Origin: Euglena gracilis
Lineage: Eukaryota; Euglenida; Euglenophyceae; Euglenales
Assembly: GCA_039621445.1 (NCBI GenBank)
Contig: CP154955.1
Span: 35,815,123 to 35,879,122 of the forward strand
Length of the DNA stretch: 64,000 nucleotides
Direction of reading: 5' to 3'
The notes under the pieces are model-generated. The model was not told the DNA's origin and searched no databases. It was given only the letters and a program-made list of their open reading frames with translations. Shown here piece by piece: positions 1 through 12,086 of this stretch; position 1 is the stretch's first letter; each line of letters begins with the position of its first letter. A program made the translations under genes and the position numbers.

Positions 1-423
1 GGTCCAACCAACGGCGACCCTAACCCGAACCCTTTTCATTTTGAAGTCTTGAAATTTTTGAGTGTAGCTGCAGCTGGCTGCTCAGAAACGTGATAAATTG
101 CCCCTACAAGGTACCAGCTACCCCAAAGAGCCGTCCAACTAGGGTTAATACACATGGGGGGACCCTCGCTCGGCGCCTTCGGCGCCTCGTTCGGGTCCCC
201 CCATTTTTTTAACCCTAGTTGGGCGGCTGTTTGGGTTCGCTGAGTACTCTGTAGAGGCCAATATAACGACGTTGCAACCAAAAAAAGTGATTTGGTTGGG
301 TCGTGGCCGGCCGCGGTCCAACCAAAGTGGCGATTTGGTTGGGCGACGGCCGGCCGCGGCCGGCCGCAGCGCCTACCTCCCACGAACCAACCTCCCGTGA
401 CATCCCACCCCCCACCAGCGGCC
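1..423. repeat. Foldback element, copy A, left part cut by window edge
   Basis: It is identical in layout to 28328-28750: central hairpin at about 153-203 (GGGGGGACCC to GGGTCCCCCC) and the right inverted terminus to about 423. Its missing left arm shows that copy A continues left of the window. Confidence 0.8.
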
Positions 424-1667
424 GACGAACGTCTGTGGCACAGTGCGGCGCAAGCCCTCGCCGAAAGGTGCGAAAAATATGTCCCAGATGCCCCGCGATT
501 TGGGTGCCTGTCCAGCTGGAGCTGCCCCCTCCCCTTCCCCGGCTGGGCTGGTGGGAGAGCCTTTGCCTGCCGGCCCCTGCCCCCCGGCTGCCCCCCCCCG
601 CCCCCGACACGGCCTCCGCCCTGCTGGGGGCCGCCGCGGAGGCGCTGGCCGCGGCCCTGGCGGACCAGCAGTCGGACCTGCTGGAGGCGTGGTGGCCGCG
701 CTGGAGGAGAGCATCGCCCTCGTGCGCCAGTGGGCCCGCCCGGACCCTGCGCAGGCCAGGGCCGCGGCAGTCTCCAACGGGGTCTTGGGCCCCTCACACA
801 TGAGGTTCAGCGCAGGACATCTCGCAAAGCAGACCGGCAGCAACCCAAGGTCCATCCACGGAGGTTCTCTGAGGAGAGCCCTCGCGCTGCAACGTCAATG
901 ATGGGGAAGACTCATGGCGCTTTTGAGTCAACGGGGTCAATGAGCCATTCAATGGCGGAGGGGGTCAATGGCACGGTTGCTGGCTGGCAACTGGTAATTG
1001 TTTCGGGCAAACGGCGCGCCCCGCGTTTGGGGTTCGGAACCCTCCTCAGCTCTCTGCCACCCTACCCCGCAAATGACTGTTCTGGACGACCCAGTCCTCG
1101 TCCGGCAGGATTCCTTCCACAACGCCCCACAGTTTGCTGCCTGGGGTCTCCGTCCTCTGGCCTACCAACCAAACCTTGACTTGTAAACCCCCCCTGGGGA
1201 AGAAATATGAAAGCCGCCAGGGACGATTTTTTTTCAACGGCAAATCACCCAATAACTGATTTTGGCAGTTTTTTTTTGAGACAGACCATCATCGAAAATG
1301 CCATTTTTTGACCAGATTTGCCGCTAATTGCCAGTTTCGGCGGGTTTCGGGGTCCTTTTTGGCGCCGGGGACACCTGCACCGCGTTGCGATGCCGCAGGG
1401 CTCCCCCCCCCCCGCTGGGCCAGGGCCCCTGCCTGGCCCCCAAGGGCCTGCCTGCCGGGGCGGTGCTGTCGTGCCTGTTGGGGGACAGCGAGGCGGACGT
1501 TGTGCCGGCCCCAGCCAGCGTCGCCATGAACAGCGGCCGGCTGCTGGGCAGGGGGGACCCCGGCCCGCAAGGTGGGAGGGGGGAGGGGTGGTGGCGGTGG
1601 GCGGACTGGGGGTCCGCGCTCCAATGTCTGCCCTTCCGACAGCCGGGTTACCATTGGGGCAGAGGAC

Positions 1668-2041
1668 AGGCTTCCGCTTGAGGGTTCGCAGCACTCCCGA
1701 GTGGGGCTGGACTGCAGCTAGTCCAAATTTGGGAAGCAGAACCCCTAGCAGAAACCCCTGGGGGGGGGTCTGCTGGCAGGGCTAGCTTGTGGAATCTTTT
1801 TTCCAGTGACCAGCACGAAGTACCAACAATTTTGGACCCCCAAAACTGGCCAAAGTTTTGGAGCAAAATCAGCCAAAAATGCACCAAAAACCTCATTTCC
1901 ACCTCAGCGCACAGTGCCGGAAGAAAAAAGTTTTTCCCAGGGGGAGACCTGGGGGGAGTGGGGTCTAGCAAGTGCAATTTTCCAGTGGCTAGCAAAATGG
2001 CTAGCCAGAGGACCCCCCCCCAGGTCATTAAGCAACAGCCT
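1668..2041. mobile_element. Introner-like TIR element, copy A (older member)
   Basis: This is the same insertion as 30020-30396 and differs by a few small indels. Being at the same site in both copies, it predates their separation. Confidence 0.7.
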
Positions 2042-2221
2042 GACAGAGAAGCAAGGTATTGGCCCGATTCGGCGCAAGAGCACAAGAGCCCTTTGCGAAG
2101 GAACTCATCACTGTTCATATGATTCCGCCCTGAGACTGCGTGCTCTGGTCCGGGGCCCGCCCTCCAAGCGAGTGGGCATCCTCTTTGGCTGGCTGCTGGC
2201 CCTGGCCGGCTTGTCAGAATT

Positions 2222-2401
<180 letters not shown>

Positions 2402-5400
2402 CGCGCGCCCGCGCGTACATGCATGCATGTGGGCGGGTGGGTGTGGGTTCTCTCCCCATGTGTGTGTGTGTGTGTGTGCGTGTGCAAGCGTGAGTTTGAG
2501 TGTGCAATCTAATATTTTGTATTCTGGGGGGGTGGCTTGTGGTTTATGTGTAACCTTGACCCTGCTAATTGATATGGAGTCTTACATCATTATTGGTGGC
2601 TTGGCGCCCTCTCCCAGACTATCTCTGTCTCTTTTTCCTTTCAATTGATTCTTTCTTCTTTTCAGGTCTTCTTCTTTTTTTTTTTTTTAGAGATTGCCTT
2701 TCGCTCCAGCATAGCCCCGTTGACGTGCCGCCCCCACTGCAGCCTGTCCTCACGGAGGGGCCCGCCACCGCGCAGGACGCATGCCTCGCGGTGTGCACCC
2801 ACTGCCTCGGGCTGCCGGCCGGCGTCACCCTCGCGCGCATCACCGCCGTCCAGCTGGACCCGAGCCAGGCCGGCACCCACCTGGCCACCCACCTGGGCAC
2901 CCCACTGCGGGTGGCCTGCCCGCCCTCCTTCTTTTCTTCTTCAAGATTTCTGCCTGCTTTCTCCAGTGCCCATTTCGGGCCAGCATCAAAGTTACTGGCA
3001 ACGTTTCACTGTCCCCTCGGGTCCCACCGGTGAAACACATACTTCAGCCGACATGACTTCGACCTCCTCATTTCCCTTTAGTATATTCTTAGTATATTCT
3101 TTAGATATTGGGGCCACGTCGGTTAATCTTTTGAGCGGGGAGGGTGGGGATGGCGTTGCGAATAGGGTTAGGGCTCAGGTTGCAAGCCTAGTTTTCTGCC
3201 TCTAGAGTGATCCCAGCCACATTCTTTTCCGATCCTGATCCCAGTCGGAAGGGAGAAAATATAAATAAGGCTTGTGGCGCGAAATTGTGCTTTTGGAGTT
3301 TGGTCTTGGAGATGGGACTTCCATCCTTGTGTGGTGGAACATTACCAAAGCATTATCTTGAAGTCCAGGAGGCAAAGTGTAAGAGAAGCAGGGATCCCAA
3401 AGATATTGTGGATGCCAAGAAAACGGAATGGGGGGCAAGGCTTTACACAGGGGTAATATTATTTGTGTCCAACACAATATTATTTCAACAAAAGTGGTTT
3501 GCTTGAGGGTTTTTGAAGCATGCATGACTGCAGTGACAGTAATTGGACAGTAATTGGATTACGGACATTTGCAGACACTACTGTTGTTGGGAGGAAACCA
3601 TTTTTGTGCTCACTCTAACCCTTCAGGGGGCATCAAGCAAATGACCACCTGCCACCTCCCCAGGGATGTATGGGAAGCCTTACTGTTTGATCACGGCAGT
3701 TGGAGGGGGTCTGGACCCCACAGACTCCTCCACCCCACCCCACCTTGGCAGGTTCCAAGAATTCGAAAAATCTTCTGGTGCATAGCGCCAGAAAGTGCGA
3801 AAAATGCCCTTTTCCTAAGTTAGTTTTAAGCATATTGCACATTTTTTTGATGTTTTTGGTGTTTCTCATATGAAAAAAATGTTCAATATCACAAAGCATT
3901 TTTGGAATTTATTTTCAAAGAAGAACCAGGTATTTCCCATCAATTTCGGCCTGGCATTTGCCCCTTTTGACCCCCCAAATTTTCCAGGCCCTTCATGGTT
4001 TTGAGGTCGGAGCGTGGGGGGGGGGTCTGACCACCTCCTTCCCCTCCTTGTTGTTGGTGATGGGTGCAAACGATGGTGTCTTTTTATTTCTCTCGTTCCA
4101 TATTTTCTCTCCCTGTGTTCATCACCCCCCACCCACACCCTCGCGCCTCTCCCCCTGACCTGGACCGACGCTGGAGCCACCGCAGGGCCAACCGTCCCCT
4201 GCAGCGCATTCGGAGGGGGGGCTGGCCTGCTGGGGACGCCCTGGACCTGCACTTCGAGGCGCAGATGCAGGTGTTCGCCTTCCTTACCGCCGCCCTCACC
4301 CGCTGCCCAGCGGTGGCCCTCGCCGTCCTCCGCAGCCCAGTGGCGGACCGTGTCGCGGACACCGCCGCACACGGCGCCCCGGACCCCTCCGTCCCTGTGT
4401 GGTGCGCTTTGATGCGCCCGCAATTGGAAACCCAAATGTATGGATGCGATAAAGTGACTGACAATGATGATGTGACAGTTGGGCAACGATCATTCAAAAG
4501 TTGAACTCCAAAAAGTTTTTTTTTTCAATAATTCGCCCGAGCACTCCTCTATAGTCATATAGTCATAGTTACCTTCCTTCTGAATAAATTTGATGAAGCC
4601 ATTTTTTGCCTCCAAATATGCTCAACAGGGAGGGCATGTGCTTCGCAGCATGCAAAAATTTAAAATGGAATTGTCCAGGAAGGGTCCATCAATAAAGTTG
4701 TGTGCATGTGTGTGTATATATGTGCGTGCATGCATGCGTGGCACGTGTGCAAGTCCGTGTTGTGTACACTCGTGCACGCGTGCATGGTGGGGCACCGTGA
4801 CCCCATGTGGGTGGCAGCCCATTTCGCGCTGCAGTCCACTGCGGATGGCCCAGCGGTGAGCGGGGCGCCTTCTGAGGCCTTCGCCATCGACGAGGTCACC
4901 GCCGCCCCGCCCTCCCACAACCCGGCACTCGTTGCCCCCACCCTGACATCCATTTTCATGAGATGGGGTGCCCCCATGTCAGCATAATACATTACTTAAA
5001 GTAAACAGTTGACAATCTGTAGAACAATGGAGCCGGCCAAAGACATGAACAGCGCCTGCATTGTGGGTCGACCGACGACGTACTATTTGGGGTGTCAGCC
5101 GCCCAAACACCCCCCCCATCGAGGCCGGGTCGTGCCGCCAGCCTGCCCGGCGCCTCCCCCAAGCTGCGGGTACTCTGCGCCCAGCTGCTGGCGCTGGCGG
5201 GCCGCGCGGGCGACGTGCTGGAGGCGGCGGCAGCGTTGGAACGCAGCTGTGAGGCGGAGGCCGTCGGGGAAAGCGGCGACGCTGCGGGGGGCGGCGGAGC
5301 AGCTGGCGGCGGTGTGCATGTTCCCGTTCGGCACGGCGGCTACGCAGGACGCGGCGTGGAAGGAGGGGGCGGCCCTCCTGGAGGTCCGGCCAAGCGTGGC

Positions 5401-6051
5401 CGGTCTCGACAGCACTCTGGGGAATGCACACCACAGGTACGCTCATTGATTTCTTGGCTGTCCTGGTTTTTTTTCATTGTGCTGGAAGTTTCATCACCTG
5501 CTCGCATGCTCACAAAAAGACACCACCAGCTCAAGGGTGACCTGACTTCGTTCCCGGCAACAGCATTTCCAACACAGCCCCCACCCCGCCGGCCGCCCTT
5601 GCCCGCAGTGCCACCTCCTGGCGGTGCTGGCAGACCACGTCGCGCGCGCTGGCGGAGGAGCGTGCGGAGGCGTCCCCCGGTGGGTGGCCGGGGCTGCAGG
5701 CGGTGCTGACGCAGCAGCTGTACGGGCTGCTGCTGGGCCCGGACTTCGCGCCGCCGGCCCCGGGCGAGGCGGCCCTCGGGGCCCTCCGCCGCAGCGACCA
5801 GCGCCGGGCCTTCCTGTACGACGCACTGGGCTTTGTCCTGTCACGGGCGGCGGCGTTCCGCCCAGGCGGACGCCGGTGGCACGCTGCGCTGAGTGGCTTG
5901 GTCCTCTCTGTAGGTTGCGCTTGGGGCAAGGAATCCTGTTTGGTGTGTATGTGCATCAATGGCCACTGTGACACGTGACATTTGAACTAAGCTATTAACT
6001 CAATGCAGGTTGCACATTGGTCACGTTGGGAATAATCACTCATGCGCTCAG

Positions 6052-6347
6052 CCCCGCCCAGTGTGGGCAGCACGGAGAGCGTGCACCTTCAGGGGCGCCG
6101 GCCGGAAGTCCAGGCGCGGCCGTTTCTGGCCTCGCACAACGTGCACAACACGCGACGCAACGCAATCGGGTGGCTGTGCCGCGGGGCGTGGGCATGCCTG
6201 CACTCCCGCGCCGCCTGCCCCTGCGCCGGCCCGTGCACCGCGGAGGCCGAGGCGCTGCTCAGTCTTCTGTTGGACTGTCCTGACCCCTACGCCGCCCCCG
6301 CCGCCGGCCGCGCCCTCGCCTTCGCCCTCCGCACCGCCCGGCCAGAG
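6052..6347 (+). CDS. BEACH gene exon; copy A is the intact version
   Basis: In copy A the exon reads VQARPFLASHNVHNTRRNAI, then GWLCRGAWACLHSRAACPCA and ALLSLLLDCPDPYAA to ALRTARPE at donor GAG/GTTGTT. In copy B (34332-34629) substitutions and a net +2 indel near 34557-34600 put the last 20 or so codons out of frame. This is one of several exons where B, not A, is broken. Confidence 0.7.
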
Positions 6348-7622
6348 GTTGTTTTAGGCCCCATGGGGGGATCGAATCCCACCCATCTATCCGCAAGGGT
6401 GGGACTCGGTACCCATTTTTGAGGGTCAGTTTTGCAGTCCAATAAAATTTTGTCGACGCTCCTGCCCCCCCCCCAGGTCGGCAACCTCAACAAAAACCCT
6501 GCCCCCGGCCTGCCGTGGAGCCGCCGCTGCTCGCGATGCGTGCGCCGCACCTCGTCGCGCGTGCCATCGGGGCGGACGGCCGGCGGGCGGCGCTGCTGAA
6601 CGTGCTGCGGGTCGTGCTGGAGACGGGCACCGCTCGGCGGGCGGTGGTGGGCGACCCAGACAACGCGGTGCCGGGGACGCTGCTTGCCTGCGCCCAGCGC
6701 GTCCTTGCCCATGCCCCTCGTTGACCCTTTGTTTGGCGCAATTGTCATGATAGGAATGGAAGGGGGGGGGTTCAGTCCCATGTGCATTATCGCGCGTGGG
6801 CCATGCCCTGTGTGGACCCTGAAAAATGACGCCCAGGAGGATGGACGCGCTTCTTGCAGGACCACCCGGGGCCAGTTTTTGGCTCACCCTCGGTGACATG
6901 GATGACTCTCAACGCTGCTGTGGCGTACCCTCCAGCCCCCGCCCGGCATGAGGAGGCGCTGTGCCTACCACCGACGAGGCGTGGCAGGACTTCGCCATCT
7001 CGCAGTACGCCGGGCTGCTGGCGGTGTCGCCCCCGCCGCCTCTATCCCCGCCCGACGCCCTGCGGCCGCTCGTGGACCGCTACGGCGCGTGGCTCGCCGG
7101 TGGCCCCGACCCCGCCGTCTGCCTGCTGGCCCTCCTCGCCCTGCGGGACGCCCAGGGCGGCCTTTTGCCCCTTGCCCCTCAGGTCTCGGCGACCCCAGGC
7201 TACGGCCAGAGGCAGGGTACCAATAAGTGAACGTTGGTTTTGTACAGGAGGAGCCCCCCCCCCGATTAGTGTGTTTTTTTCCATGTGTTTTTTCGTACAC
7301 ATTGCAACCCATGCTCTCTGAGAGCTAACTGCAGGCATTTCACGTCCAGTAGCAGCCAGCCGCGGCCGCCGCAACGCCACCAGTGGTGGCCATAGCGCCA
7401 CCTCCCACGTTCGCCACCTCCCATAATACCCTGCACCTCTCACGCAATACCCTGCAGAGGTGAGAAGATTGCGAGGCCCCTCGTGCGTCATTTGAGAGAG
7501 TTTCATTTTGATGTGCTGCCGAGTCGGTGGGATCTGAGGTGTGCAAGAGAGATTTTAGGGACCACGTGGTCCCTGAGGGGTCCCGGAGGGGGCGGCATGG
7601 CTGCCCTGCTGACACCCTGCAG

Positions 7623-7772
7623 TCCCTGAGGGAGGCGTCGCAGCCGCGGGGCCCGTCCTCTGTGGCCGCGGCAGATGTGGCCCGCCGGCAGCGGCGGGCG
7701 CTGCGGTGGTTGCTGGGGGCGATGGTGCCGAATGTACTGGACCGCTCAAGGCAGGACGCTTATGCACCCTTT
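7623..7772 (+). CDS. BEACH gene exon; copy A is the intact version
   Basis: It encodes SLREASQPRGPSSVAAADVA, then RRQRRALRWLLGAMVPNVLD. It has 50 codons, phase 0 on both sides, acceptor CCTGCAG and donor CCTTT/GTTTGT. Copy B (35904-36050) lacks a T in the ADVARR stretch and a C near LDRS, which breaks the frame. Confidence 0.65.
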
Positions 7773-7906
7773 GTTTGTGTCTGCGCATGCATATGTGTGT
7801 GTTGTATGTCTGTGTGTGTGCGCGTGTGTTGTGGGTGGGCGGGTCGGTGTGTCGTACAACTTTGTGCAAACATGATGGGCAGGCTATCAGGAAGGCCTGG
7901 ACACAG

Positions 7907-8092
7907 GAACCTCGAGAACCCCCCCACTGGTGCATCCCGCGGTGGGGCCACTTGCCAACCAATGGGGAGCTGCGGCGGGAGATGGCGGCAGAGATTGCGA
8001 AGCTGCTGGCGCTGCTGCCGTGGCAGGCGCTGGGCCCCCCCACCCGGCTGCAGACGGGGCTGCATCGGCTGATCCCGGACGGCGGCCAGGGG
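7907..8092 (+). CDS. BEACH gene exon; copy A is the intact version
   Basis: It encodes CIPRWGHLPTNGELRREMAA, EIAKLLALLPWQALGPPTRL, then QTGLHRLIPDGGQG. It has 62 codons in phase 0 from ACACAG to a CAGGGG/GTGGCC donor. In copy B the exon is split: its start is at about 36172-36240 and its end at about 36961-37062, with C-rich sequence between. Confidence 0.7.
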
Positions 8093-8499
8093 GTGGCCTG
8101 GGCGCCATCCAGGGGGGGGGGGGGCACAGGAAGTCATCGCCAACAAACTGGGGACCAGACAGCCAATTCACCGGGCAGCCCACCGCATATGTTGGGATGG
8201 GACCTGCAGGAACGGCGCCACAGGGAGTGTGGGTGTCCCAAGGCTTCAACCGAGCCCTCCCCACTGTCAACCCAGATGCCAGCAGTGGGTGCTCAGCCGG
8301 ATTGCAGGGGGGGAGGGCTGATCCCATCAAGTCGATGAACCCTCAGCGCAAATCTCCTCGCAGCAGATGGATGCAGTGGTGGCAGGGCCCCCGCCTGCGG
8401 GCTGACGTGTGGGGCTTGCTGTGGGGCCAGGCCGGGTCTTGTCATTGCTGGTCTCCTTGCTTCTGGTTGCCGCTGGCCTTTGGCCGTTGCCCCCCCCCC

Positions 8500-8745
8500 C
8501 CGTCAGCAGAGATTTTTTTAAGTTTCGTGACCCAGGGGGAGGGGGGTGGGGTGGGTGGGTCCCAGTCGAGCCCCCCCCCCCAGGGGGGGGTCAGGTTGAG
8601 TGGGCACTGCCAGAGGTGGGGTTTTGTTCTATTTTTGGCTCAAAGTGCCAAAAAATTTTGGACCCCAAAATTAACTCCCCCAAAGTGGGTCCAAGCCCCC
8701 CCCCATCCCCCGGGTCCTTTAAAAAACCTCTGCCCCCACCCCCTT
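8500..8745. repeat. Intron element with short inverted ends (first of a pair)
   Basis: It begins GCAGAGATTTTTTTAAG and ends CCTTTAAAAAACCTCTGC, an inverted pair. Inside are poly-C/poly-G arms, TCAGGTTGAGTGGGCACTGC and AGTGCCAAAAAATTTTGGAC. The second member at 9908-10166 shares this internal order. The twin in copy B is about 37476-37722. Confidence 0.6.
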
Positions 8746-8754
8746 GGGCGGCAG

Positions 8755-8961
8755 AGACCGCCTCCCACCCCCCTGTCAAGCTGGGCCTGTGGGGGACGCC
8801 GCGGTGGATGCCGGCCGGCAGACGTTGCGCTCCGCCCCACTGCTCACGGTGGCGCTGACGCTGGCCTGGCCGTTCCCCACCCCGCTGCAGGCCGCCGCCG
8901 TGGAGCGGCTGCTGGCCGGCCCGGCCGAGGCCGTCGCCGAGGCGGCAACAGCGGGCGGCGG
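8755..8961 (+). CDS. BEACH gene exon; copy A is the intact version
   Basis: It encodes VGDAAVDAGRQTLRSAPLLT, then VALTLAWPFPTPLQAAAVER and LLAGPAEAVAEAATAGG to donor CGG/GTGGGG. Copy B (about 37731-37932) lacks five bases in the AGPAEAVAE stretch and shifts frame there. Confidence 0.65.
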
Positions 8962-9907
8962 GTGGGGGCTCGGGAACCCCGGCCTGAATGAACCCAGCCC
9001 CCAGAGCAGCCCTGCTCGGTGCAAGGCGGCGAGGCCACATGGCAAACTGAGGCCCGCCGTGGTCGGGGCTGAGTTCGGTGAAGTTCAGTCCCCCCCCCCC
9101 CCCGGCTCGGCTGAGGCGGTCACCAGCGAAGGCCTCGCGGCGCCGCAGTCGCCGCCCCGCTGGCCGCCGCCAAGGCCGCCCGCCCCCTGCTGGCCGCGCT
9201 GCTGGCGGCGCCGGCCGGCCCCAGCGCCGCCGCCCTCCACGCCTGCCTGGCGGCGGTGGGGGCGGTGGCGTTTGGCCCCCTGGAGCTGAAGGCGCTGCTG
9301 CGGAGCGTGCAGGCCCGCCCCCCCCCTGCCCCCCCTGCTGAAGGTGCGGCCAGCGGTGGGTGTCGGATGATTTGGAAGGCCTGGAGGGTTTCACACAAGC
9401 GAGACCCCCAACGACCAAGACCAGGACCCTCCCCCCCAACGGTGAGGTGTGTGCCCTACCCCCACCTCCAGCTGCCAGAGTGCCTGATTTTTGGATTGGC
9501 ACGAGACCGGCGCCCACTATGTGGTGCGTGGCCTGGCCCAGTCGTGGACGCCCCCTCGCCGGCGGAGCGAGTGGTGTACCTCCGCACCGCCATCCGGCTG
9601 CTGCTCGCGCTGGCCCCGGCGCCCGACGGCTGCCCGGCCGCCACGGCGTGGTTTGAGCTGGGCGGCCCGAAGGGGGGCCTCCGCTGCCCAGCGGGGCCCA
9701 AACCACAGGTCGGCTCACAGCATTTGTGGGATGGCTGCAAGGATTTGAAGCGGGGCTACCGGGGGCCAACCTGATGGGGCGAGACTGCCCATTTGTTGGC
9801 CGTGCTCCTGGGTACCAGCCTGGCCCAAACAGTGATTCAAACCAAACCTGGGCGTGGGCGTTTGGCGGCCTGGCAGAGCGGGGCAGTGGCAGGGGAGGCA
9901 GGGGAGG

Positions 9908-10166
9908 CAGGGAATTTTTCAGTTTTGTAACTCGGGGGAAAGGGGGGGGAGGTGGGTGGGTGGCTGGGGGGGGGGGGTCAGGCTGAGTGGGCACCCCGCC
10001 AGAGGCAGGGTTCTCTATTTTCAGTCGAAGCGCCAAAAAGATTTTCGGACCACAATATTGACCCCCCAAAAGTGGCCCCCAAGCCCCCCCCCCGCCTGCC
10101 CCCCCCCCAGCGGGTGGGTGGTTGGGTCGGACCCCCCTCCCCCTGATCCTAAAAAAGCCTCTGCAG
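9908..10166. repeat. Intron element abutting the next exon (second of a pair)
   Basis: It starts GGCAGGGAATTTTTCAG and ends CCTAAAAAAGCCTCTGCAG, where the final CAG serves as splice acceptor for the exon at 10167. It shares TCAGGCTGAGTGGGCACC and GCGCCAAAAAGATTTTCGGA with the element at 8500-8745. The twin is about 38878-39136. Confidence 0.6.
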
Positions 10167-11189
10167 GGAGGACTCCGCTGCCCCCGCCCGGCCCGGGGTG
10201 GCTGGCCGGACGAGGACGGGTACTCCATCGCGACGTGGGTGCGGCTGCCCCCCGACAGCGCTACCGCCCCCGCCGGCCCCACCCTGTTCCATCCAGGGCG
10301 GGCCCAGCGTAGCCCCCTGTAGCCACAGTCCTGAGTATGTGAAAAGGAATGGCAGAAATGTTACTCGGTTGGTCAGGAGAAGCCTTGCAACCAGGGTCTC
10401 CATCAGGCCGGGCGCTAATGATGCACACGCAAGAACTGACACAAACAACAGGGGAATTGTCACCTGACAGTTCGGCTGGTACCAGGGACCAGCTATGGCA
10501 GTTTCCTGGGCGGGAATGATATTCCTGGCCAGCCTGGGGGGTATGGCAACGCCCGCCCCGGTGCCACCTGCAGGCGGCCGGGGGCAACGTGGTGGACGGC
10601 TCATTCCAGGCGGGCCACCTCGTGGTGACGGTGCAGCGGGCGAAGGACAGCGTCGCAGCGCACGAGCTGCGGGCGGGCACTGCTCTGCGGGCGAACCGCT
10701 GGACCCACGTGGCGGTGACCCACGCGTGCGGCAAGGGCAAATTCGGCCTCGGCTCCCACAGCGAGTGCCACGTGTATATCGTCCAGGGGGTTCGGACGGA
10801 GACACACCGACTTACTGTTGGGCCATGTGGGTTCATCGTCCCAACGTTTGGGGCTGGCCTCTTTGAGCGGGCATGACAACAGAGCCCACAACGGAAGAAG
10901 TCCATGAATCTGGCCGGTCTCTGTTTGGTCCATTTCAAACGTGGACACTCTTTTTGCAAACCTCAGGCAAGGGACTGTGCACCATCCCCTGGCGGGGACG
11001 GGCAGCCGGCGGCGACCTCGCTGCTGAAGTACCCGCGGGAGAAGGGCGCCGGCCAGGGTGTGCCGTGGCCCTGGGATGGTGCCCATGGATCACGCGGAGG
11101 GGTGTCCCCGACAAGCTCGCGCCTCCGCAGGCAATGTATGGCCGGCTGAGAGAACACCCTTTGATTGCTGAGGGGATTGGGTTGGAAGC

Positions 11190-11584
11190 AGGCATTTGCT
11201 TAAGGGATTGCAGTACCCCGGGGGGGGGGGGGGGGCTGGACTGCAGCTAGTCCAAATTTGGCTTGTGGGATTTCTAGCAGACCCCCCAGGGGGGGGGTCT
11301 GCTAGCAGGGCTAGCTAGTGGAATTTTTTTTTCCAGTGACCGGCACGAAGTGCCGAGAATTTTTTTGGGACCCCCCAAAATGCCAAAATGCCCATTTTTG
11401 GCCATTTTTGGGAATTTTTGGAACAAAATCAGCCAAAAACCTATTAAAAACCTCATTTTTCCAGTTCGGGGGACCCCGGACCCCCCCCCCCCCGGGGAGG
11501 GGGGTCTAGCTAGTCCATTTTTCCCACTGTCTAGCCGATTGGCTAGCCAGTACCCCCCCCCGCGGGGTCCTTAAGCAAATGCCT
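11190..11584. mobile_element. Introner-like TIR element with 10-bp target duplication, copy A
   Basis: This is the same insertion as in copy B (395 bp). The decamer GGTTGGAAGC is at 11180-11189 and 11585-11594. There is no ORF of interest inside, so it is non-autonomous. Confidence 0.85.
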
Positions 11585-11982
11585 GGTTGGAAGCCCAAAG
11601 TGCACCCCTGCCCCGGTGGCCCCGAAACAGTACTCAGAAGACGCCCGGGCCCCCGGACCACCCTCCCCCCCTCCCTGTGGCGTGGGGCGGCCCACCCTGG
11701 CGCCGGGGAGCGCTGCCTCATCGGCACGCGCCACTGGCCGCCTGCCCCGGGCACCCCCGACGCCACGCGGCTGCAGGCCACCGCCGTGCTGCTGCTCCGC
11801 GAGCCGCTGCCTGTGGCCGCTGTACAGCGCCTCCACACTGAGGGCCCCGACCTGCGCCTCGAGCTGGCGGCCAAGGGGTGCGTTCCATGCCCGGCTGGCA
11901 TATCTTGTGGTTTGCACTTTGATACCCACTATCTGTATATGGCAGCCACCCATACTGCAGCCATCCATATATGTGACATATA

Positions 11983-12086
11983 CATACATACATACATACA
12001 TACATACATACATACATACATACATACATACATACATACATACATACATACATACATACATACATACATACATACATACATACATA
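11983..12086. repeat. (CATA)n microsatellite, copy A
   Basis: A perfect CATA array of about 104 bp followed by GGTACAGTG. The YVCM and HTYI reading frames across it are artefacts. Confidence 0.97.

Noticed and set aside
36-855. Several overlapping long frames on both strands at the left edge
   Set aside because: They run through the foldback element. Only the + strand stretch at 560-769 corresponds to an exon, by comparison with 28887-29096.
8591-10282. Minus-strand open frame of 563 codons
   Set aside because: It crosses several + strand exons and poly-G/C introns, has no domain and no coding bias on its own strand. It is open because GC-rich DNA has few stop codons. The same frame is shorter in copy B because of an indel.
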